This document shows, in pieces, positions 22,076 through 31,379 of a DNA stretch of 64,000 bases. The notes under the pieces were generated by a model. The model saw nothing but the letters and a program-made list of their open reading frames with translations. It was not told the DNA's origin and did not search any database. A program made the position numbers and the translations under genes. Position 1 is the stretch's first letter. Each line of letters opens with the position of its first letter. The stretch comes from Tuctoria greenei (taxonomy: Eukaryota > Streptophyta > Magnoliopsida > Poales > Poaceae): positions 120,741,498 to 120,805,497 of the forward strand of contig JAYESD010000008.1 of the NCBI GenBank assembly GCA_036927565.1. The letters run 5' to 3'.

Positions 22076-24007
22076 TTATGAACTGGTCGGTGGCCCCGAT
22101 TTACTCCAAACCACGGTTTGCATCCTCTCGGTCCCAACGACTCGACGCCTCCCATAAGCATAAGAGAAAATTAACACATGTACACCACACGTCCGACTAT
22201 CTAAGCATTAATGCTTTGTCGTGATCATGTATGTTGGCCGAACATGCATGCATGCTTTTGAAAGAGAGCCAGTGAGGTCTCCATCATGTTTCATGCATGA
22301 TTGATCAATTGTTGATGAGGATTTGTGATGTTGATTTTTTTGTTTCATGATGACATTTCTCTTGTTTTGTAATGTTTTATGTTACTGAACTCAATGTTGT
22401 TCGTCTATTCCATATGTTATTTTCTTCTCTGTCCATTGTCTAATGAACTACATACTCCGTATTTGTGTTCTATGTGTAACATGCATGTGCAAGACCTCGA
22501 TCCACGATCATGTTAAATTGATGGTGTTATACAAGTATTTTCTCTTTTTGTTGAAAAAACAATCGTCATATTTATTATTTGTTTATTATTAATATACATT
22601 AGTAAAATAAAGAATTAATATATAAATAAATATTATCATATGAAATATCAACATGGATGGTCCAATCAAACCTACGAAACAAAAACTTTTTGATCGTCCA
22701 GTACATCCAATGAAACATCAACTAGCATGGATCGAGATCCAGTATACAAAATTATGGATGATCCTATTGAATCCAACTTTGACAACAAAAAAACACACGT
22801 ACGCGACGGTCGTCCATTTAATAGAGAATACAAATATATAGAACCGATAGTTCATTAAATATTAGGCAGAAAACAAAATAACAGATGGAACAGAGGAACA
22901 ATGACATTGAGTTCATTAACATAAAAAAATACTACAAAACAAGAAAAATAGCATCACGAAACAAGAAAACCAACATCACAGACCCTTTCTTCCTCCTCGC
23001 GCCGAGGGCGCACACGCATCGCCGCCGTGGTGGGGCTCACCAGAGATCTCGCCTCTGGCCTTTCCAGTGCGCCAAGCTTCACCAATCTTGCCACTTGGGG
23101 GTTTTTCACCACGCGGGGCACGTCGGTGTTGCCCACGGGGCTTGCCGACGGCTGGAAATGGCGGTGCGATGGCGGCGGTGGTGGCCACAGCTCCGGCAGG
23201 GTAGAAATTCCTTATCTCTAGCTCAAACGACTTGGTTTCTCCTCCAAAAGCTTTCTTGTGCCTTGAGGATCATGAACCAGGACTAGGAAAGGAGAAAAAG
23301 GTTGGAAACTAGGAGCTCGACGATGAATCGCGGCTTTCTCACAGGCAGCGACCAAAACTCGGCTATCTCGATCGGTCATCACTCGTCGATGGTTTTCAAA
23401 TCTTTTCGATCCGGAGTGTTCGCAGGGAGATAGGTAAACTATCTGCTAACTATGGTCAAGAATTATTAGATGTATAAAATGAATGAAATCCATGACCTAG
23501 AGACATAGGTATGAACTATCATCGGGGAAACTGGCAATAAAGACGCTACAAGGCATGGCAGGGCTTGAAACTTGGTGAGCATGCTTAAGGCGCGATAACA
23601 CACCTTTCCATTATTGAAGTTGGGGCCTGTAGAGGCTTCCTCCGGCTTGTCGACGGTGGAGTAGGGGCGGGTCTCGCAGCTTCACCCGCGGTCATCGGGA
23701 AACTACGAAATACAGCCCAACCAGTTGAGGAAACACCGAAACGAAAGGTTGAGAAGGTGCGCGAGCAAGTTGTGAACAACTTTTCTAAAGGACTCCGGAT
23801 GAAGCCTTGCCTAGTTGGCGAGCTATCATTGGAGTTCCAAGGTGAGGTCGGCGGCGTGCGAGCGGGGCAGAAAACGTGAAAGAGAAGAGAGGAACCGAGC
23901 TATCTAGAGTTGTACTAATTCCTCTTTTTGATATGTACTAATTCCTCTTTTTTGAAGTTGGATATCGTCTAGAGTTGTGGGCTCCTTGATCATGCATTTT
24001 TGGGGAT
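22076..24007. repeat. Direct duplication, copy 2 (about 1.93 kb)
   Basis: Partner of 19896-21838, separated from it by about 237 bp. It carries the same internal hairpin (about 22325-22450 against 22840-22975) and the same minus-strand exon-like pieces, with several single-base indels relative to copy 1. Its right end passes directly into the acidic tract at 24009. Confidence 0.85.
22976..23815 (-). pseudogene. Possible captured gene fragment, copy 2 (unrecognised)
   Basis: Counterpart of the fragment at 20757-21652: KLFTTCSRTFSTFRFGVSS and AVFRSFPMTAGEAA in the first piece, MATTAAIAPPFPAVGKPRGQ and APRGEKPPSGKIGEAWRTG in the second. A base missing near 23675 (GGTCTCGCAGC against GGTCTTGGCAGC in copy 1) shifts the first piece. 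Same uncertainty as copy 1. Confidence 0.33.
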
Positions 24008-24204
24008 CGTCGCCGGAGGAGGAGGAGGAGGAGGAGGAGGACGACGACGACGACAACGACGATGATGATGATGACGACGATGACGATGGCGATGACGATG
24101 GCGACCACCACCACGACGACGACGACGACGACGAGGAGGAGGACCACTTGTCGTGGTTTGAGAAGTTGGGGGAGAGGGCGGAGGAGGTGAAGCCGGCAGA
24201 GTAG
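23992..24204 (+). CDS. Small acidic (Glu/Asp/His) protein of unknown reality
   Basis: A 70-codon frame from ATG 23992: MHFWGSSPEEEEEEEEDDDD, a run of Asp/Glu with a GDHHHDDDDD insert, then an ordinary end (HLSWFEKLGERAEEVKPAE). A 3'-UTR-like, T-rich tract with repeated TTCTTGTACATATTTC follows at 24205-24330. The GAG/GAC triplet run may be simple-sequence expansion. Its tail type recalls A1-A3, but no conserved core is present. The non-repetitive last 20 codons keep it from being dismissed outright. Confidence 0.3.
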   Translation: MHFWGSSPEEEEEEEEDDDDDNDDDDDDDDDDGDDDGDHHHDDDDDDEEEDHLSWFEKLGERAEEVKPAE

Positions 24205-24589
24205 TTTTAGGAGTTCTTCTACATATTTCTTTTGTAGTTTTAGGATTTCTTGTACATGTTTAGCTTCAATTCTGTTCTTGTACATATTTCTTGTGTTTTG
24301 TAATATATATGTGTTCATTCGTGTCAATGAATACTGGTGTGTTAGAATTTCTGGATTTCAATCAAGTGAATGTGCTCTAAGTTTAGTGATGTGTTAATCT
24401 GTCACAAGTGAACCGAGCAAATTGGACAAAAACAAAAGATCTTAGGGTTTGAAGCTCGTCTCGATTTGTAATTGCAAAGCTAAAGGAGACAAACAAAGAC
24501 TCTAAGCACGTCTCGCATCACTTTGTGATCAATGGACATCTGATCTATCGCCCATCGTTGTCTCCTATTTGGGTATCTTACGTAGTGTA

Positions 24590-24675
24590 ATTGGTTGATC
24601 ATGTTTGCGGTCCATGCATGTTAGACATAGCTAGAATTAAAACACATCGGTCATGTTTAACAACACTAACATGCA

Positions 24676-24746
<71 letters not shown>

Positions 24747-24900
24747 CAAACAGTACATGACGATCTTTCAACAAAAACAGAAAACACACGTATAACATCA
24801 TGAAACATGATCGTGGATCGAGGTCGCACATGCATGTTGAACATAGAACAGAAATAGTATTAGACAACAGACAGAGAAGAAAAGAACATATGGAATAGGT
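24590..24900. repeat. Mosaic of the duplicated segments with an (AT)n expansion
   Basis: 24595-24790 resembles 21910-22035 (ACCTCAAACA, GACGATCTTTCAACAAAAA, AAACACACGTATAA), with a (AT)n run at 24677-24742 inserted. 24800-24900 is an inverted copy of about 20225-20335 (ATGATCGTGGATCGAGGTC). So a third rearranged copy lies between the duplication and the Pol III-like unit. Confidence 0.7.
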
Positions 24901-24910
24901 GCGAAGGATT

Positions 24911-24953
24911 AGTCCCACCACGGAAAGTTGAGGTCGGTGCACCGACATTATAA
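24911..24953 (+). promoter_or_regulatory. Plant snRNA-type Pol III promoter (USE plus TATA)
   Basis: AGTCCCACCACG (24911-24922) matches the plant upstream sequence element RTCCCACATCG at 9 of 11 positions and is closer still to the form I recall from cereal U6 promoters. TATAA is at 24949-24953. The 26 bp between them is the spacing that directs RNA polymerase III in plants; Pol II snRNA genes have about ten bases more. A T8 run at 25085-25092 would end transcription. Confidence 0.6.
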
Positions 24954-24972
24954 GGCATGGCGCACAATTGCA

Positions 24973-25092
24973 GTTAAAAATCCGAATGAAAGTAATGTGT
25001 GCAGGACTAGGCCCATGTTCGCTGCAAGGCATCCGCTGGCACAGACGCGCGGTCACGAAGTTGTCTTAGGCGTGTACGGATGGATTTTTTTT
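24973..25092 (+). ncRNA. Putative Pol III transcript, weakly U6-like
   Basis: With a start about 25 bases after the TATA box and a T8 terminator, the unit would be near 115-120 nt. Patches such as AATCCGA at the start and GACTAG, CATG, CTGCAAGG and GGCACAGACG in the middle follow the order of U6 snRNA elements, but the ACAGAGA box is not intact (GTGCAGGA). The 3' part is longer than U6. It may be a decayed U6 copy, a different small RNA, or chance. No C/D or H/ACA box set is convincing. ATCCG near the start can pair with CGGAT near the end. Confidence 0.35.
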
Positions 25093-25298
25093 ATATAACG
25101 AAAAAATTGTTTTTCCCCGTGTGTAAATTTACTCCTAAAAAACTGCCACTAAAGCTGATGGGATGCGTCGAGCCGTCGGGACCGAGAGGATGCAAACTGC
25201 GGTTTCGAAGAAACCGGGGCCACCGACCGGTTCATAATTAAGCGTGGTTTCATCTAGCGTCCGATCATCTCGACACGCCCTCTTAGACGACGACCCGC

Positions 25299-25305
25299 TA
25301 TAAAG
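25299..25305 (+). promoter_or_regulatory. TATA box of gene A3
   Basis: TATAAAG lies 118 bp upstream of the A3 ATG in a context (CTATAAAGGCTCACCGTCCT) shared with the minus-strand A2 promoter (ATATAAAGGCACACCGTTCT). The leader CTTGCTTCTCCGCCGCACC is also shared. Conservation in both arms supports real promoters. Confidence 0.6.
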
Positions 25306-25422
25306 GCTCACCGTCCTCTTGCTTCTCCGCCGCACCACTCCTTAGATCCTAGCCTCCAAACTTCTCCCCCCGCCACTGTCAACCACCTCTTGCTCTTTCT
25401 TTGCACCTCCATCGTCACGCAA

Positions 25423-26181
25423 ATGGGTAGCCCCGCGCCGAAGCGCTCTAGGCCATCGACGTCCTCCGAACCTCCTTCTCCGTTTCCATCGCTGCCGGCA
25501 ATGCCGGTGGAACTGATGGCAGCGCCCGCATCTCCGCCCGTGACGCCTGCACTTCCTCATCCCGGTTGGGTTGAGCAGACTCACAGACTCCTCACCGACC
25601 GCATTGACGAACTTGATCGGCGCCTTAAGGTGGCCACCGACGCCAAGTCCACCGCTGCTCATAGCGCACTAGCGCTCAACGCAGTGGCGCGGAAGGTCTT
25701 TTCTGACACAGATCGCTCGTGTCGCCGTCTTGGTCTTGGGACCCTTCCCCTCCACACGAGCATGGACACCGCGGGCCACTACTGCTACGGGTTGATGACT
25801 GTGGCCGGTCGTCTCGACGCCCTCCACGAGACGATCGCGGAGGTTGTTGGGGTAGAGGGCCTCCTAAAGATTATGCACCGCGTCGCCGGGAAGCTTCGGA
25901 CTGTGATGGAGGTTGAGGAGTATGAGGCGGCTTGGGCAGCGGCGGCAGCAGAGGAGCTGGAGCAGGAGGAGTCTCCTGAGGCAGAGGTGGACACGGCTAT
26001 GGAGGCGGCGGCAGCGGAGGAGGAGGAACGGGAGGAGGAGGCAGTGGCGGCGGAGGCGGAGGCGGCAGCAGCGGCGGCAGCGGCGGAGGAGGAGGAGGAG
26101 GAGGAGGCGGCACCGGCGGTGGAGGCAGAGGCGGAGGAGGCGGCAGCGGCAGAGGAGGAGGGCGTGGTTTTCTCCCAGTAG
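25423..26181 (+). CDS. Acidic-tail family member A3, intact 252-codon frame, function unknown
   Basis: The ATG at 25423 has a good plant context (A at -3, G at +4); the frame is open 11 codons further upstream but without another ATG. Residues 1-50 are Pro/Ser-rich with a basic PAPKRSR patch. About 55-85 are helical and charged (RIDELDRRLKVATDAKS). The core at about 86-165 has ARKVFSDTDRSCRRLGLGTL, MDTAGHYCYGLMTVAGRLDA and ETIAEVVGVEGLLKIMHRVA. The last 85 residues are almost only Glu and Ala. A TATA box and leader precede it. I recognise no known domain; the basic patch and acidic tail would suit a nuclear or DNA/chromatin-contacting protein, but that is speculation. It is the only long intact frame inside the CACTA cargo. 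Confidence 0.6.
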   Translation: MGSPAPKRSRPSTSSEPPSPFPSLPAMPVELMAAPASPPVTPALPHPGWVEQTHRLLTDRIDELDRRLKVATDAKSTAAHSALALNAVARKVFSDTDRSCRRLGLGTLPLHTSMDTAGHYCYGLMTVAGRLDALHETIAEVVGVEGLLKIMHRVAGKLRTVMEVEEYEAAWAAAAAEELEQEESPEAEVDTAMEAAAAEEEEREEEAVAAEAEAAAAAAAAEEEEEEEAAPAVEAEAEEAAAAEEEGVVFSQ

Positions 26182-26385
26182 AGTAGTATTAGGAGTAGTT
26201 TATCTATTTTGTGATCTTTGAGTAGAGTAGTATTAGGTGTAGTTTATCTTGTTCTTGCTGTCTACTACGTGTTTTCCTATTACTTGTTTGTTAATGAAAT
26301 ATGTCTTTATGTTCATGACCAATGTGTTCTATATATGCAGTATCAAAAAACTTCTTTTATCGAAAATATCTCCTATATGTTTGTA

Positions 26386-28135
26386 ACTTGGGACCGTCTA
26401 TATCATGTGGCTAAATGAATGAAATCCGGTAAACATTATCCTTACAAGTAATAGAACTAACAACAGACATGATGCATAATTAACTTGATTAGGAAATTAC
26501 GTCATCTAAATTGCTAACTAGTCCATCGCCTGATGCAACAGGTGCATGAAAAGTACTTTATCCAATGACATTGTTGATATATATATCGTATGTACCTGTG
26601 ATACTCGTATCACAGGTGGCTTTGGATCGACGGCCTGAAGATTAGACATCACAGAGGAAAATGTTTTTTTTTGTAGTAGTATATACTCTGTATATGTTAT
26701 CATTTCATTGCGACAAATGTTATATATAAAATGTTGATTGTTTACCTTTTACTAGACCATGGATTTGCCGTCCTCCTTTCGTGGACTTGGGTCTTCTGTA
26801 TTTGCATGTCATTTGCATTAGCACAATGATACATTTGGTGATTCAAATTTTTGTTCATATTTTTTTGGAATGTCCCACTACCACATGACTGCTTTTACAT
26901 CTCCATGAAAACAAAGATGAACGGCAGGTAGCGGTCCCACGGCGAGGCAGCAGTCCGAAGAGTTCTACCCCTCTAGCTCTAGGTAGACGTACCGGTGAAA
27001 AGTAAAACCATGTGCAGGAATCGTCGCGACATTACATGAATTTAATCACGATTGCATGCGTGCAGAGGGGCACAGCGCCAAATTCTGCACACCCTCAAAA
27101 AAATTTTCGATCTTCTTGGCGCGAACAATTGAGATTTTCACAATTGAAACTTCACTCCGTGCGCCCAAAATTCCAGTCCCGCCCATTTGTAGCTAGCCAC
27201 GACGAATATAAATGTGTGTCTCCCTCTAATCCCGCAGTGGCTTCCGTTCCCGGCACACATGTTCTCCTCTTAGTGCTATGTTCCAAACTTGCATTCCTAA
27301 GAAATTCCCGTGTGAGTGGTGGTGGTGACTGTGGGTACAACGTCGAGTGACCAAGTTTGACGGGCTCTACCAAACCTCTTCGTCGCCGACCCCGCCCTGC
27401 GACATCTCAGACTCCAGTTTTGTGCTACGTAAGTTCTACACGATCCATGCCGTCTTTTTATAGAGCTACTCCCTCCTTATCGCTTTAGTTGTCGTCCCAA
27501 CAGCTGCAGCCAGTTCATTCCTAGTTGTCGTCCCAACTCCTTATATGCACTTATGTTTCATGAATGTCTAGTATAAAATCTGATTAATGGTGCAATCGTG
27601 CAATCAACTATCCTCAATCGTTAGATCTGCATCCTACAGTCGATTCATCTTTTTATTTTACCCTAGCATCTGATTGCATTCTACTTGTTTCCATATATAA
27701 AATACACTACACCTCTGCCCCGAAATAAATGTTGCTCCGACAGTTTATGGTAGTGTATTTCTAGTACATTTCTATGTCAGGAAAGATAACTATTAAAAAC
27801 TGCATGTACTATGTAATTTCTTGATTTAGAAGTAAATGATGCCAGGGTTATCTTATCAACCACTGCCAATGTTGTACTCTCATTCCTGTGTTCCAAACTT
27901 GTATTCCTAAGATTTTCAGTTCCCATGGTTTATACACGTTTTTCTTGTTTTTCCATCTCGGATTGTACGGTTTTTTTCCTACTCCTTCATTTCTAATTCC
28001 TCCGTTCAAAACAAACATTTTCAGTCATAGCAACCACACCGCCCGATCTAAAATACACATCCTCATGTAATCTGATGTTATCACTGTTACTTACTATATA
28101 TACTCTTTACTTTAGGAACAAGACACCAAAGTGTC
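26386..28135. other. AT-rich region upstream of the TnpA-like gene
   Basis: No convincing gene. GATACTCGTATCAC near 26600 is a small palindrome, a lone CTCCCTCC end with two GTTGTCGTCCCAAC copies is at 27470-27540, and GTGTTCCAAACTTG-TTCCTAAGA occurs at 27279-27302 and again at 27888-27911. The right half should hold the promoter of the gene starting at 28136. Confidence 0.45.
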
Positions 28136-28439
28136 ATGTCGTCTACAAGTAATCGTGATGGGCAACAAGAACCTGGTATAACTATAAATGTGTTTACTAT
28201 CAAAATACACATATTTATAACACGATAAATCCTTTGCATCGTATGCAGAGAATATTGCAGCACCTGATGCTCAGGAACCCCGAGATTCATCATCCCATGC
28301 TGGTACTACGAGTATAAATATGTACCGGGCTCTACTAAATATTTTAGCATTGCGATTGTAGTTTCCTAGTCCCAGTTAATTGTTAATCAGTATATGTGAT
28401 GGCGTGATTTATTGATGCCTACACACGCACGATGGGCTC

Positions 28440-28690
28440 TCTCGCTGCCGGCCACTCCGGCACCAGCGACCACACCTTGCTGCGACGCGTCTCCCTCCAC
28501 CATCGCCATGTCCCATCCTTCGCGTGTCGTGATGACCCCACCGCCCGAAAACCCCGTCGCCGCCGGTCACTCCGGCACTGGCCAGCGCCCACGCCTTATT
28601 GGTGGTCACTTCACTGTCCTCCCCGACGCGTCTCCCTCCATCTCGACGTCCCATCGTTCGCGTGCCATGATGACCCCGCCGCCGGCAAAC
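28440..28690. repeat. Two-copy GC-rich tandem duplication in intron 2 of the TnpA-like gene
   Basis: GCCGGCCACTCCGGCACC...GACGCGTCTCCCTCCA...TGATGACCCCACCGCC is repeated as GCCGGTCACTCCGGCACT...GACGCGTCTCCCTCCA...TGATGACCCCGCCGCC. The frames across it on both strands follow the repeat and are not considered genes. Confidence 0.65.
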
Positions 28691-29061
28691 CCCTGGCCAT
28701 TATGGTGTACCTACATGCTATGCCCCATATGACATGGCATACCCTGGAAAAAATAGTCCAATATCATTAACCCCTGTCCACTAAGAAATGTTAGTATCAT
28801 ATAGTTTAGAGATGCATGTACATGAGGGTTCATTGCTGCTTATATGATCTCAATTCCGTTTTTTACACTGCCAAATGTGTTGCTGATGTCTGGTAATTAA
28901 CGCAAGATTATATTCATGTATCCGTTCTAGCACATTTGGTCGAGATGCTAACATGCAGAGAAAAATATCAGTATGCAATCCACCTAAATTTAATTCCTAG
29001 ATCCGCCACACTGTCCTCCTAGCCTCGAGACTTGCTCCGGGGTGATACCAATGGACGCAGA

Positions 29062-29180
29062 TCACCTGACTTATGTGTTTTTACTTCAAGCGATGCAGTA
29101 AAGATCCAATAGAATCACACCGTTGGATCTTTACTGCATCACCTGCAGTAAAAACATAAGTCATGTGAGATCACCGGTGT
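29062..29180. repeat. Foldback (hairpin) element in intron 2 of the TnpA-like gene
   Basis: Left arm 29071-29109 and right arm 29123-29159 are inverted (GATGCAGTAAAGATCCAA against TTGGATCTTTACTGCATC) around a 13-base loop. Flanking GCAGATCACCTGAC and GTCATGTGAGATCACC extend the pairing. It would make a stem of over 35 bp in the intron transcript. A MITE remnant is the simplest reading. Confidence 0.8.
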
Positions 29181-31379
29181 GATCTGGACGTCGATCCTTT
29201 GACTTAAATGTGGTCACTGCACTGCCAGACCGAACCCTAGCTTTGTTAAACGTCGCAAGCTGCCCGCCTCATCTGTCTTGCATCCTCTACCTGCTAATAC
29301 CGCTGACGTCCATGACTCGCCCTGCCACCATTTCGCCTTGAGACACATTCTTGCTAATGTCGGTCAGACTGAACCGGCAGTACTGCAGAGAATGAGCACC
29401 CGGTGAACCCTCTCTTTCTCTAGCATCGCCAGCTAATGTCTTGCCTGCTTCGCAGCTGGACTGAAAATCCCCTGTAGTACTACGGGTGTTGTAGCGCCAC
29501 TGACTACTGCCTGATGCCTGATTGTAGGGTATGAACAGCAACAAAGAAGTCAACAAGTCGATGCATCACCCAATATGGAGCAAAATGCTGTTGGGACGCG
29601 GTGTTCCCACACTCGTATTTGCCGCACTTGTCCTGAAGATGGTAAAACATCATACTTCTTCTTCTTTCACACTATTTGTACATGATACTAGGCCTATTCA
29701 GTTGCTAATTTGCTTTAAATGTTTACCGTTTAAATGACACTAACAGAAGGAACGAAGTTTGGAAGAGGGGTGGCTAAAGGACTTAAGGTTGCTAAATCGT
29801 GCTATCTAGCATCTACAAATAGAACGAATGATCAGAATCGGAAGCTACAAATTCAGTGGTCCGATAGGTTGGGTGCTGCGGTCGGTCCTAATCAGCGGCA
29901 CTTTGTCGATGATGTGGTTATTACAACAAAAAAAATGCACCCCTCACTGGTGTTAGGAAGTGGGCAGAGGTTGGCGATACTTCGAAGAGCGATATAGTGA
30001 GAGACATTCTGGTTAGTGTTGTGACGCCCCACATAAGTATTTTTTTCTAGCGACCTCCATCTTGTATGTTTATAACAGTGTGATATACAATGTACAGAAT
30101 GCCTGGGACTTGGAGGACACAGATGATACCAGAAGAAAAATATTGAAGATTGCTGGTGAGTGCTACAAGGGGTGGCGATCAACATTGCATGCCACCTATA
30201 AGAAGTATTCGACTGATGAGGAACGTATACAAAACAAGCCTGTTGACGTAGCAGATTCTGATTGGTTGGCGCTTATGGACTATTTTGGGTCCGAGCGATT
30301 CAAGGTCAGCTAGCTTTCTAATACCTTCATATCCTACAAAAACTATTTGATAACACCCATTCGTGAAATTAATTCATAAAATTGCAGAGCAGAACCAATT
30401 CGCAAAATCGAAGTACTCAAAAGACAAAACAATTGCTTGGCTCGAAATCCTACGCCCAACTTAGTTACGAGAAGGTATGAAAACTAAATCATGCTTTTAC
30501 TTTGCACTGCAACCATTCAATCAAATTTTACTTGTATTTTATGTAGCAAGACCCAGAGACCGGAAAAGAACCCGATGACATAGAACTGTGGGAGGCAAGC
30601 CATGTGAAGAACGGTCAATGGACAAACGAGCAGGCAGAAGCTGTACATGTGAGAAACACTTCAAACAGTCCCCATTTAAATAAATAATTGCAATGTACAT
30701 GTGACTTTTCTTTTTGTATATAGACCTAGGCACGTGCCCAAATCAACGTCAAGGAAGCTGAGCTGGGAGTACCAATCCCAGATGAGGAAAGAAACAACAT
30801 CTTCCAGCTTACTTATATATCCGCAACCGGTTCTGGAGGATCACAGTTTCGGGGGCGTGGTTATATGGCTAAACCTAATGTTTATGAAAGACTGCGTATC
30901 CAGATGTCTGACCAGCTCGGCCAGCAAGTTCGATCCTTGCAAAATAGAAATGAAGACTTCAGCTCTCAGGTGCAAGAGTTGGAAGGAAGAAATGATCATA
31001 TGACCTCCCAGATGGATGGCTTCGTCCAGGCAAATGAACAGCTCAACCAGGAAGTCCGAGCTTTACATGATCAGATGGCAGCCAATTCTGCACAGCAAGA
31101 AAAGGAGCTAGCAGACATGCGCAGAATGATGGAGAGCTTGCAAAATCAACAACGGCTAGCAGCAACTCCACAAAAGGCTCCTGCTCGCACCAAGTCAAAG
31201 CTGGATGTTCAAGAAACTATTCCTAATACTACAACTCGTCGCGGTGCTATTTTAATGGGTGCAATGTTGCGAACTGAAAAAACTGTAAATAACATCGTCT
31301 CGCAACGACGCAAGGGTCCTTGACCATTGCATCAATTGCTGGATGTTTGTTGTTAAGTCGACAGACGTATCGTGTGCGA

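Larger units (their letters stand above)
25110..26385. repeat. Right arm of the large inverted duplication
   Basis: Inverted partner of 18335-19395. It is longer because the acidic tail-coding triplet tract of A3 is expanded. The arm holds a complete gene A3 with promoter. Confidence 0.8.
28136..31323 (+). pseudogene. TnpA-like CACTA protein, Ptta/En/Spm family (Transposase_24), eight exons
   Basis: A consistent GT-AG model has exons 28136-28175, 28249-28302, 29528-29641, 29747-30011, 30098-30304, 30388-30474, 30547-30648 and 30724-31323. All phases agree except for one indel in the A-run near 29933. The protein has GTKFGRGVAKGLKVAKS, NRKLQIQWSDRLGAAVGPNQ, KWAEVGDTSKSDIVRDILNA, GECYKGWRSTLHATYKKY, DWLALMDYFGSERFK and SRTNSQNR, the layout of the plant Ptta/En/Spm family. 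A coiled coil (NRNEDFSSQVQELEGRNDHM) and a basic end follow. TAG at 30727-30729 opens the last exon. In Spm, TnpA binds subterminal repeats; this gene would serve that role. It is transcribed away from tnp2. Confidence 0.85.

Noticed and set aside
28412..28770. 106- and 112-codon plus frames
   Set aside because: They lie in the large intron of the TnpA-like gene over a two-copy GC-rich duplication and show no known motif.
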